DNA of 29,196 nt from a virus. A program made the translations under genes and the position numbers. Shown here one piece after another: positions 1 to 5,438 of this stretch (positions are counted from its first letter, which is position 1; the number at the start of each line of letters is the position of its first letter). The stretch covers positions 1 through 29,196 of IMG/VR virus record IMGVR_UViG_3300006735_000153. One strand, 5' to 3'. Under the pieces are notes generated by a model. It saw nothing but the letters and a program-made list of their open reading frames with translations, was not told the origin of the DNA and did not search any database.

Positions 1-1
1 A

Positions 2-544
2 GTTGCTAATGTATACATTTTGGAAGGTATTAGATTTTATGTCTCTTTCGCTTGTAGTTTTGCTTTTGGTGAGCTTAAGTTACTTGAAGGTTCTGCTAAG
101 ATCATATCATTGATAGCAAGAGACGAGTCACAGCACATGGCTGTAACTAATAACATCCTAAACAAGTGGAAGGAAGGTGATGACCCAGAGATGGTACATA
201 TTGCTAAGGAAGAGGAAGAGAATGTGTATCAAATGTTTAAGGATTGTGTAGAGGAGGAGAAAGATTGGGCAGAATACTTGTTTAAAGATGGTAGTATAAT
301 AGGTTTAAATGATGTACTTTTACAACGATATGTTGAATGGACTGCTAACCGTAGGTTAAAATCTATGGGACTGAAACCTATATACGATACACCATTAGCG
401 AACAATCCACTTCCTTGGACTGCACATTGGTTAACCTCTAAAGGGTTACAAGTAGCACCACAAGAAACAGAGGTTGAAAGTTACATGATAGGCAGTATTA
501 AACAAGATGTTAAGAAAGATACTTTCGCTGGTTTTAAATTATGA
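2..544 (+). CDS. nrdB: Ribonucleotide reductase class Ia, beta subunit (NrdB), C-terminal part; 5' end outside window
   Basis: The reading frame is open from base 2, so the start lies upstream and about 180 C-terminal residues are visible. They match the class Ia R2 family, which houses the di-iron/tyrosyl radical cofactor for converting ribonucleotides to deoxyribonucleotides. Visible landmarks are LEGIRFYVSFACSF, whose Glu corresponds to an iron ligand in E. coli R2, and ARDESQH, which supplies a further Glu and His ligand. KDWAEYLF, GSIIGLN, NPLPW and VAPQE follow as in E. coli NrdB. The C-terminus (FAGFKL) resembles the short tail that docks R2 onto the alpha subunit. The radical Tyr would lie upstream of the window. 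Phage NrdAB supplies dNTPs for phage replication. The stop overlaps the next start as ATGA, which suggests translational coupling. I see no damage in the visible part. Confidence 0.96.
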   Translation, partial: VANVYILEGIRFYVSFACSFAFGELKLLEGSAKIISLIARDESQHMAVTNNILNKWKEGDDPEMVHIAKEEEENVYQMFKDCVEEEKDWAEYLFKDGSIIGLNDVLLQRYVEWTANRRLKSMGLKPIYDTPLANNPLPWTAHWLTSKGLQVAPQETEVESYMIGSIKQDVKKDTFAGFKL

Positions 545-845
545 CTCACAGTACAGAACCCGAACAACGAGACGAGTCGTGGAGAGAAGAGTACCTAGGT
601 ATGAAAGCTCACGGCAAACTGAACACAGAATTGCTGATGAATGGACCGAAGAGTCTCTCTCAGAGTTGGTTGATGATGGCGATGCACAACGACTGGAAGA
701 AGAAGAAAGGCATCAAAGACCCAGAACCACCCAACGTGCAGTCGAGCATGAAGGAGTTCTTCCAAAGAAACAAAGACCAAGGAATTTAATACCCGATCCG
801 TGGGAAAATCATTATGACGATCAAATTGAGAAAGGAGAGGGTTGA
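507..845 (+). CDS. Possible overlapping gene in another frame across the nrdB/MTase junction (tentative)
   Basis: This open frame of 112 residues overlaps the nrdB 3' end, the whole 541-789 gene and the first codons of the methyltransferase. It is longer than a chance shadow usually is. Its middle and end look protein-like: an acidic stretch (DEWTEESLSELVDDGDAQR) and a C-terminus reading IPDPWENHYDDQIEKGEG, with codons such as gat, gaa, gct and gtt that match the rest of the window. The N-terminal part is very Arg-rich and the only ATG lies inside nrdB. A GTG at 579 is an alternative start. Either this is a shadow of the 541-789 gene, or the two are a true overprinted pair, or this one is the real gene. 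I cannot separate these from a single sequence. Confidence 0.27.
   Translation: MLRKILSLVLNYDSQYRTRTTRRVVERRVPRYESSRQTEHRIADEWTEESLSELVDDGDAQRLEEEERHQRPRTTQRAVEHEGVLPKKQRPRNLIPDPWENHYDDQIEKGEG
541..789 (+). CDS. Small hypothetical protein, 82 residues, coupled to nrdB
   Basis: The ATG overlaps the nrdB stop (ATGA), the same junction style as many genes in this window, and that decides the start. The product is hydrophilic with a central segment reading KLNTELLMNGPKSLSQSW and then a Trp/Lys-rich stretch (HNDWKKKKG). There is no signal peptide or membrane segment. I cannot name a family. Third codon positions here are clearly richer in G and C than in neighbouring genes. A second long frame (507-845) covers the whole gene, and the composition could reflect dual coding. 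Of the two frames this one has the better start context. Its function is unknown. Position directly after nrdB is compatible with, but does not prove, a role in nucleotide metabolism. Confidence 0.6.
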   Translation: MTHSTEPEQRDESWREEYLGMKAHGKLNTELLMNGPKSLSQSWLMMAMHNDWKKKKGIKDPEPPNVQSSMKEFFQRNKDQGI

Positions 846-1776
846 AAACCTCGATAATTATGACGAAAAATATGACCTAATATACATCGATCCTCCCTTC
901 GGTCTCGATAGGGAGTTCTTTATGTTTGAAGAAAACAAAAAGGTCTCCTTTGATGATAAATGGGAGTCAACCGATGCTTATATTGAGTGGTATGCTACTG
1001 TAATACAGGATTGTTTTGCAGCACTAAAACCAAACGGTTGGTTGTACTGCCACAACAACTTTGATAGTAATGCACTGGTATTAGGTGACATTACTAAAGA
1101 GGTTAGAGGTAAGTTTTACACCAATATTTCATGGAAGAGGTCTGGTCCTAAAAATAATATCAAGAAGGGTTGGGGTAATATTGTTGACTCTATCCTCACC
1201 TTTCGTAAGGGTGACCCATACTTTGATGTTGAGTACCAACCACTAGATGCTACGTATGAAGCTAACTCATTTAAGAATAAGGATGAGAAAGGGTTCTATG
1301 CACTAGGTAAACTGACTGGTGAGAAGTCAAGACCTGGTCATAGTTATGAATACAATGGTTACAATCCAAAAATAGGGTGGAGATTTAAAGAAGATAAGAC
1401 TAAAGAACTAGACGAACAAGGTCTCATTCACTGGGGTAAGAACCTACCATACAAAAAGATATATTTATCAGAGTCTAAGGGGTCTCCTATCCAGAATTTC
1501 TGGGATGATATCTATTTTATCTCTAGATCAGAGAAGAATAAGCGTAAGTATCCTACACAAAAACCAGTCAAATTGCTGGAGAGAATCATCAAGTCATCAT
1601 GCCCTAAAGATGGGGTAGTTTTTGACCCTTTCTGTGGGTCTGGAACTACTGCTGTAGCAGCATTCAATCTTGACCGTGACTGTACTGTCTGTGATGTTAG
1701 TGATGAAGCATTAAAGATAGCACAAGCAGCACTGGTTGAGTGTGGTGCTCATACAGAGGAGAGATTGCTTGAATAA
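814..1776 (+). CDS. DNA methyltransferase, N6-adenine/N4-cytosine family (beta-class motif order)
   Basis: The protein has 320 residues. The catalytic motif IV, DPPF, is at residues 26-29 in the context DLIYIDPPFG. The SAM-binding motif I, FDPFCGSGTT, is near residues 270-279, preceded by PTQKPVKLLERII. Catalytic motif before SAM motif is the beta-class order of the PF01555 family, which methylates the exocyclic amino group of adenine or cytosine; the recognition sequence cannot be read from the protein. It is a full-length single domain. The ATG at 814 gives only about 20 residues before the first core strand, which is normal. A GGAGAGG sits just downstream of that ATG, so a later non-ATG start is possible, but no good one is present. 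The likely role is modification of phage DNA against host nucleases, or epigenetic regulation. A GIY-YIG-like nuclease gene follows 28 bases later. Confidence 0.9.
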   Translation: MTIKLRKERVENLDNYDEKYDLIYIDPPFGLDREFFMFEENKKVSFDDKWESTDAYIEWYATVIQDCFAALKPNGWLYCHNNFDSNALVLGDITKEVRGKFYTNISWKRSGPKNNIKKGWGNIVDSILTFRKGDPYFDVEYQPLDATYEANSFKNKDEKGFYALGKLTGEKSRPGHSYEYNGYNPKIGWRFKEDKTKELDEQGLIHWGKNLPYKKIYLSESKGSPIQNFWDDIYFISRSEKNKRKYPTQKPVKLLERIIKSSCPKDGVVFDPFCGSGTTAVAAFNLDRDCTVCDVSDEALKIAQAALVECGAHTEERLLE

Positions 1777-1779
1777 ATA
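1772..1779 (+). promoter_or_regulatory. Candidate late promoter (AATAAATA)
   Basis: AATAAATA overlaps the methyltransferase stop codon and ends 25 bases before the ATG at 1805. It resembles the T4 late -10 element TATAAATA, read by phage sigma gp55 with gp33 and gp45. The distance to the start is in the range of the other motif copies in this window (20 to 30 bases). AT-rich DNA makes chance hits likely. Confidence 0.35.
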
Positions 1780-1804
1780 TGATTAGAGATATAAAAATGA
1801 TGAA

Positions 1805-2248
1805 ATGGTTGAAGAGGGAACTTATGAAAACCCCTGGGTATACAAAGATTCAGCTTTCACTTCTGATGATATTGGCGACTTCTTCGGTTTTGTCTACAGG
1901 ATTACAAATAGGAAAACTGGGAAGAGATACATCGGACGTAAATACTTTACCCAGTGTAGAAAGCCTAGAGGTAGCAAAAGAAGGGTTACGTCTGAGAGTG
2001 ACTGGAAAAAGTACTACGGAAGTTCTCCAGAGCTTAAAGAAGACATTAAAAATATTGGAAAATTCCTCTTTAGGAGAGAAATCCTAGCACTTCAACCCAC
2101 TAAAGGGAAAGTAAACTACGAGGAGACAAGACAATTATTTTTAAATAATGTCCTACAAGAAACATTGGATGATGGTACACCAGCATACTACAATAGTAAC
2201 ATACTAGGTAGGTATTACCGTAAAGATTATTTTAACCATGAAACTTAA
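1805..2248 (+). CDS. GIY-YIG-like nuclease domain protein
   Basis: The protein has 147 residues. The segment FGFVYRITNRKTGKRYIGRKYF (residues 28-48) matches the two opening strands of the GIY-YIG fold: FVY in place of GIY, then YIG at 42-44. SDWKKYYGSS (65-74), FRREIL (89-94) and a conserved-looking Glu in NYEETRQLF (104-112) follow in the order expected for the Arg/Glu active site. It is a stand-alone domain without an obvious DNA-binding tail, unlike the larger Seg homing endonucleases of T4. The ATG at 1805 is used because no in-frame start lies upstream before a stop. The end overlaps the next gene by 11 bases. Its role could be cutting of host DNA, recombination or homing; it could also be a structural derivative of the fold with no activity. 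Family assignment is likely, the specific role is open. Confidence 0.65.
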   Translation: MVEEGTYENPWVYKDSAFTSDDIGDFFGFVYRITNRKTGKRYIGRKYFTQCRKPRGSKRRVTSESDWKKYYGSSPELKEDIKNIGKFLFRREILALQPTKGKVNYEETRQLFLNNVLQETLDDGTPAYYNSNILGRYYRKDYFNHET

Positions 2249-2687
2249 CGAAGTAGGAAGAATTAGAAAGCATCAAATATATTATTCAGCCATGATGGTT
2301 GATGATTACAACTGGAATATTTCATTAAAAGATAAAATTCTTAGAGGTGACGTTGATGGTAGGGCATATGATACCTTTAAGAAACTGGTTACAAATTTTA
2401 TCAATGAGAATTTTGATTACAAATTTAAACCAGTCGAACTAATACCAACAGCAACTGATCCAAGCGAACCTTCTCTGAAGGAAGAGTATTGGCCAGCTGC
2501 TTTGACTGCTGTTTACATTGTTCAGTCTAAAGGTGGTAAGTATCTCTTTGAAGAGAGTTCATTTTGGGATGCAAATGAGGGTGAATTGACTATATTCCCA
2601 TCAACTTGCTCATTTCAAATGCTAGGTTCCAACTCACCTATCTTAAGAGTAATCATAAATTATGATGTCGAAAGAGAAAGTACATAA
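2238..2687 (+). CDS. Degenerate double-stranded beta-helix protein related to the downstream 2OG-Fe(II) oxygenase
   Basis: The product has 149 residues. Its C-terminal half aligns by eye with the next gene: LTAVYIV against LSAVYFV, then EGELTIFPS against EGTLIVFPS, then RVIIN against RVIIS. That is the core of the jelly-roll oxygenase family PF13759. At the metal sites of the neighbour (H124, H126 and H169), this protein has E82, Y84 and F126. All three putative iron ligands are therefore missing, while the scaffold and the Arg near the cosubstrate site (R137) are kept. The family relation is inferred from shared spacing and sequence. The product is probably not a canonical iron oxygenase; it may be a partner subunit or a pseudoenzyme. 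The gene overlaps both neighbours (11 and 26 bases), so it sits firmly in this operon. Confidence 0.6.
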   Translation: MKLNEVGRIRKHQIYYSAMMVDDYNWNISLKDKILRGDVDGRAYDTFKKLVTNFINENFDYKFKPVELIPTATDPSEPSLKEEYWPAALTAVYIVQSKGGKYLFEESSFWDANEGELTIFPSTCSFQMLGSNSPILRVIINYDVEREST

Positions 2688-3261
2688 AGCAGGTAAAAAT
2701 CTATATGTTACTGCTAAAAAGGTAAGTATAGACCTAGATGTATTCACTGTTAAGTTTCCTATCTGGGAACAAGAGAACGTGAAGTACAGAGAAAAAATAT
2801 TTGAACTAAGAGAGGAGATGCCTGAAGGTTTTGACCTCCAGAAAGGTAATACAACGTGGCATTCTCTCTACACATTACACCTTGATAACACTAGAACGTT
2901 CAATCCTTTAATACAGTTTACTAAACACACATGTGAGTATGCTGCTAGGTATATACTGAAGACACCAGCAAATTTTAGTCTGTATAATATGTGGGCAATG
3001 ACTTATGATGAGGGTCAAGAGACTCTGATTCATAATCATTTTCCTTCTTGTCTTTCTGCTGTATATTTTGTTGATGTTGAGGACAATGCAGCACCTCTCA
3101 TGCTAGGTAATGATGCAATACAACCAGAGGAAGGAACACTTATAGTATTCCCTAGTCTAATACCCCATTATGTACCTCCTACAGAGGGTAAAAGGGTGAT
3201 AATATCCATGAATTTAGAAGGAGATTCTAAAGAAAAATTTAAGATGAGTCAGATGGGCTAG
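2662..3261 (+). CDS. Putative 2-oxoglutarate/Fe(II)-dependent oxygenase (PF13759-like)
   Basis: The protein has 199 residues from the first of two consecutive ATGs (2662 or 2665). Residues 109-183 read as the catalytic jelly roll of the 2OG-Fe(II) oxygenase group common in marine phages: NMWAMTYDEGQ, then HNHFPSCLSAVYFV, then EGTLIVFPSLIPHYV and GKRVIISMN. H124 and H126 with H169 are the likely iron ligands, and R178 probably holds the 2-oxoglutarate carboxylate. The N-terminal part (residues 25-110) is predicted helical and is less recognisable. The substrate is unknown; hydroxylation of a protein, nucleic acid or small molecule all remain possible. The start lies inside the preceding gene, which encodes a related fold without iron ligands, so the two may act as a pair. 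Confidence 0.72.
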   Translation: MMSKEKVHKAGKNLYVTAKKVSIDLDVFTVKFPIWEQENVKYREKIFELREEMPEGFDLQKGNTTWHSLYTLHLDNTRTFNPLIQFTKHTCEYAARYILKTPANFSLYNMWAMTYDEGQETLIHNHFPSCLSAVYFVDVEDNAAPLMLGNDAIQPEEGTLIVFPSLIPHYVPPTEGKRVIISMNLEGDSKEKFKMSQMG

Positions 3262-3275
3262 GATATACATACTAT

Positions 3276-3506
3276 ATGTGTTATAATCCTAACATCACCA
3301 GCAAACCAATGATTAACTTAGACGAAAGATACCACGATTACTTAGGTGGTAAGAAAAAATTTAGAATTGATAACAAGGAAGAGAAAGTTGATGCTTATGG
3401 TTGGAACTGTGATGGTAACGACATCGTTGGGTACTATGTATTGACAGAAAACTATCTTTTGAACTATAATATGAAGGAAGAGGTTCAGAAAGTTGAACCG
3501 AGATAA
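3276..3506 (+). CDS. Small hypothetical protein, 76 (or 65) residues
   Basis: The product is a short, soluble, charged protein without membrane segment or recognisable motif. Residues from MINLDERYHDYLGG onward look best conserved in style. Two starts are possible: ATG 3276 (76 residues) and ATG 3309 (65 residues, beginning MINLDERY). A TGT-TATAAT extended -10 box at 3279-3287 lies over the first codons of the long form. If that box is a real promoter, transcription would begin near 3294 and only the shorter form could be made from it. The stop codon overlaps the ATAAATA motif in front of talC. No function can be proposed. Confidence 0.55.
   Translation: MCYNPNITSKPMINLDERYHDYLGGKKKFRIDNKEEKVDAYGWNCDGNDIVGYYVLTENYLLNYNMKEEVQKVEPR
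3279..3287 (+). promoter_or_regulatory. Candidate extended -10 promoter element (TGT-TATAAT)
   Basis: A perfect TATAAT at 3282-3287 is preceded directly by TGT, which makes an extended -10 of the sigma-70 type that can work with a poor -35. I see no good -35 at the usual spacing. Initiation would fall about 15 bases before the ATG at 3309. It resembles the TGC-TATACT element at 6488-6496. Confidence 0.35.
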
Positions 3507-3509
3507 ATA
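3503..3509 (+). promoter_or_regulatory. Candidate late promoter before talC (ATAAATA)
   Basis: ATAAATA overlaps the stop codon of the preceding gene and ends 20 bases before the talC ATG. It fits the T4-type late promoter and has the same spacing as the copies at 22052 and 28973. It would drive the six-gene cassette that begins with talC. In some cyanophages metabolic genes are transcribed before the virion genes, so late control here would need testing. Confidence 0.42.
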
Positions 3510-3529
3510 GATAGTCAAGCAATTTTGTG

Positions 3530-4213
3530 ATGAAATTATTTTTAGATAGTGCGGTTGTCGGAGACCTCTGTGACCGTTACGATACTGGTTTAATTGATGG
3601 GGTTACTACTAACCCTACGTTGATTCTAAAGTCAGGTAAGAAACAAGAAGATGTTATCTCTCAGATAGCACAACTATGTCCTAAACTAGAATCTATCTCT
3701 GCTGAAGTTGTTGCAAACACAGCAGAAGAAATGCTTGAACAAGCAGAATACTACACTAATCTCTCACCAAAGGTAACTATTAAGGTTCCTTGTACACCAG
3801 AGGGTTTACGTGCCTGTAAAAAATTGAGTGATCAGGGTATCAAAGTAAATGTTACCCTGATTTTTTCTGTTTCTCAGGCTATTTTATCTGCTAAAGCAGG
3901 TGCAGCTTACCTATCACCTTTCGTTGGTCGTGTAGATGACCAGAGATTTGGTGGTGTCGGTCTAATCAAAAGGATTAGAGAGGTGTTGAGTCCATACTGG
4001 ACAGAAAACCAACGAGGTAAGAGACCAGCTCCAGAGATACTAGCAGCATCTATACGTACAGTAGCTGATGTTGAGTATAGTTTCGCACAAGGAGCAGATA
4101 TATGCACCATTCCTAATAAAATTTTTGATGGTATGTATGACCATATGCTCACATCAAAGGGCATAGAGTTATTTGATCGTGATTACTCTCTTGCTCTTTC
4201 AGAAAACGAATGA
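3530..4213 (+). CDS. talC: Transaldolase, small FSA/TalC type
   Basis: The product is 227 residues, the usual length for the FSA/TalC group of class I aldolases. FLDSA opens the barrel with Asp6, and DGVTTNPTL, VTIKVPCTPEGL with Schiff-base Lys85, NVTLIFS and SPFVGRVDD follow. Lys85 has the same number as in E. coli fructose-6-phosphate aldolase. Residue 131 is Phe (SPFVGR), not the Tyr that marks fructose-6-phosphate aldolases, so transaldolase activity is the better call: moving a dihydroxyacetone unit between sugar phosphates in the pentose phosphate pathway. Cyanophage talC is a known auxiliary metabolic gene thought to push host carbon flow toward NADPH and ribose for phage DNA synthesis. 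A GTG one codon upstream (3527) is open, but ATG 3530 restores the conserved MKLFLDSA start. The stop overlaps the glutaredoxin start. Confidence 0.95.
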   Translation: MKLFLDSAVVGDLCDRYDTGLIDGVTTNPTLILKSGKKQEDVISQIAQLCPKLESISAEVVANTAEEMLEQAEYYTNLSPKVTIKVPCTPEGLRACKKLSDQGIKVNVTLIFSVSQAILSAKAGAAYLSPFVGRVDDQRFGGVGLIKRIREVLSPYWTENQRGKRPAPEILAASIRTVADVEYSFAQGADICTIPNKIFDGMYDHMLTSKGIELFDRDYSLALSENE

Positions 4214-4470
4214 TGCTTACGATTTATTCTAAAGAAGGTTGTCCTTATTGCGATAAGTTTATACAGGTGTGTGAACTTGAAGACTTACCACATGTGGTCT
4301 ACAAACTAGACAAAGAATTTACTAAAGATCAATTTACTCATGTATTTGGTGAGGGTGCTACGTTCCCTCAAATACAATTAGATGAGGATGGTGCTGATAG
4401 AGTCCACTTAGGTGGATGCACCGACTCCATTTCATTTCTACAAGAAAAACAACTGTGCTGCATGGTATGA
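4210..4470 (+). CDS. Glutaredoxin
   Basis: The product has 86 residues with a complete thioredoxin-fold signature. The dithiol active site CPYC is in YSKEGCPYCDKF, ATFPQIQL carries the cis-proline, and GGCTDSISFL is the glutathione-binding loop. This is a classical dithiol glutaredoxin that reduces disulfides with glutathione. The obvious phage client is ribonucleotide reductase, whose beta subunit is encoded at the left edge of the window. Two ATGs stand together (4210 and 4213); either gives the same fold, and the first makes a 4-base ATGA overlap with talC. The C-terminus has an unusual extra CC pair (QLCCMV) that could be redox active or simply decorative. Confidence 0.92.
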   Translation: MMLTIYSKEGCPYCDKFIQVCELEDLPHVVYKLDKEFTKDQFTHVFGEGATFPQIQLDEDGADRVHLGGCTDSISFLQEKQLCCMV

Positions 4471-4670
4471 TTGAAATTACACATGAAGAATTTGAAAACG
4501 GATACGAAGAATACCTAACAAAAATTGAAGGAGGAGAGCAGTTTCTAATCAGACTACCTAGTGGTCGTGTGATTGCTGCTGTACCTCAGTCTGCTGTTGG
4601 TAGTTCTGAGTATGTACATCCTTGGGATAAATATAATGAATCTGTGGAAGAACTACACGAAGACACTTGA
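4467..4670 (+). CDS. Small protein resembling Phd/YefM-type antitoxins
   Basis: The product has 67 residues from an ATG that overlaps the glutaredoxin stop (ATGA). Longer in-frame starts inside the glutaredoxin gene exist but lack that coupling. The first 41 residues follow the pattern of the Phd/YefM N-terminal domain: ITHEEFENGYEEYLTKIEGGE, then QFLIRLPSGRVIAAVP, which is a helix ending in EGGE, a strand, and a turn with GRVIAAVP. In that family this part dimerises and binds operator DNA, and a disordered tail neutralises a toxin. No toxin gene adjoins it: the next gene is pebS, which begins 35 bases before this one ends. It could act as a phage-borne antitoxin against a host toxin, as a transcription regulator, or be an unrelated look-alike. 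Confidence 0.5.
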   Translation: MIEITHEEFENGYEEYLTKIEGGEQFLIRLPSGRVIAAVPQSAVGSSEYVHPWDKYNESVEELHEDT

Positions 4671-5262
4671 TGATATATTCCCTGAGTTCAAGTTTGAATC
4701 TCGGTGGTGTAACTGGTGTAACAAGGATGATCTAACAATGACGGCAGACACCTATGCTGCCCCACATTTTATTAAGTCTAGAAGGGTTGATATCACTAGC
4801 GATAAGACTCATATCTATAATAATGTAATGTATCCTAAGACAGGAAGTTATCTTCCTTGTTTTGGGATGGATCTCATGGGTTTCTTTGAGAAGAAAGTCA
4901 TCATAGTATTTGACTTCCAACATCCAGTTGAAAAGTTTTTGTTTTCTTTACCCAATTTACCTAAAGCAGAGAAAAACTATCGGTTCTTTGAGATGGGCAA
5001 CCATTTTTCAGAGAATATTTTTGTTAGGTACTGTACCTTTGATGAGGTTGATAACTATCTACCTGAGTTCAGAAAATATCTAGAAACCTATCGTAGTATA
5101 GTTGATGAAGCACAACCTACTGGTGAGGACACCACACAGTATGAAGACTTTGATACTTACATGAAGAAACTTGATCCTATATTAGGATACCTTAGTAGTA
5201 ATTTTGGTAAGGTAAATGCTAATCAAATGATGGAAGAATACTTCTTCCCTTATTCACGATGA
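4636..5262 (+). CDS. pebS: Phycoerythrobilin synthase (ferredoxin-dependent bilin reductase, PebS type)
   Basis: The product is 208 residues from ATG 4636 (MNLWKNY). An open TTG start farther upstream would add a hydrophobic stretch not expected in the family. The sequence follows PebS of cyanophage P-SSM2 closely as I remember it: LYPKTG-type MYPKTGSYLPCFGMDL, VIIVFDFQHP, YRFFEMGNHFS, NIFVRYC, GEDTT and a C-terminal LDPILGY. The two catalytic Asp residues known from PebS (D105 and D206 there) are present as D79 and D180. PebS reduces biliverdin IX-alpha in two ferredoxin-dependent steps to phycoerythrobilin, and is found in phages, where it replaces host PebA plus PebB. A heme oxygenase gene, which would supply biliverdin, is not in this window. 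The start overlaps the preceding gene by 35 bases and the stop overlaps the next gene as ATGA. Confidence 0.93.
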   Translation: MNLWKNYTKTLDDIFPEFKFESRWCNWCNKDDLTMTADTYAAPHFIKSRRVDITSDKTHIYNNVMYPKTGSYLPCFGMDLMGFFEKKVIIVFDFQHPVEKFLFSLPNLPKAEKNYRFFEMGNHFSENIFVRYCTFDEVDNYLPEFRKYLETYRSIVDEAQPTGEDTTQYEDFDTYMKKLDPILGYLSSNFGKVNANQMMEEYFFPYSR

Positions 5263-5438
5263 AAAAAGCAGGTGAAGTTATAGGTAATCCTCTATGGTTT
5301 ACCCCAATGATGCTACTAGCAGTACTATTACTGATAGAGGGTCTTCATACCTCTGCACACCTACATCAAGAGATAGATGTACATGGTGTATGCAGACAAA
5401 ACAAAGAGTATATTCAGTCACTTGAGGACGCATTGTGA
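5259..5438 (+). CDS. Small single-pass membrane protein, 59 residues
   Basis: An ATG overlaps the pebS stop (ATGA) and the frame runs 59 codons to a TGA that itself overlaps the GTG start of the next gene (GTGA). This double coupling is the main argument that it is real. The product starts MKKAGEVIGNPLWFTP and has one strongly hydrophobic segment at about residues 15-28 (MMLLAVLLLIEG is its core). A His-rich turn (HTSAHLHQE), one Cys (VHGVCRQ) and a charged end follow. It is likely inserted in the host membrane with a short N-terminus. It may assist the multi-pass membrane protein encoded immediately downstream. I recognise no family. Confidence 0.7.
   Translation: MKKAGEVIGNPLWFTPMMLLAVLLLIEGLHTSAHLHQEIDVHGVCRQNKEYIQSLEDAL

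Noticed and set aside
1779-2087. A 102-residue open frame overlapping the GIY-YIG-like gene
   Set aside because: It has no recognisable motif and low-complexity Leu/Ser/Lys composition, while the overlapping 1805-2248 frame has a clear nuclease-like pattern.
4627-4633. ATAAATA just before the pebS start
   Set aside because: It is 2 bases from the ATG and inside the preceding gene; transcription would start within pebS.
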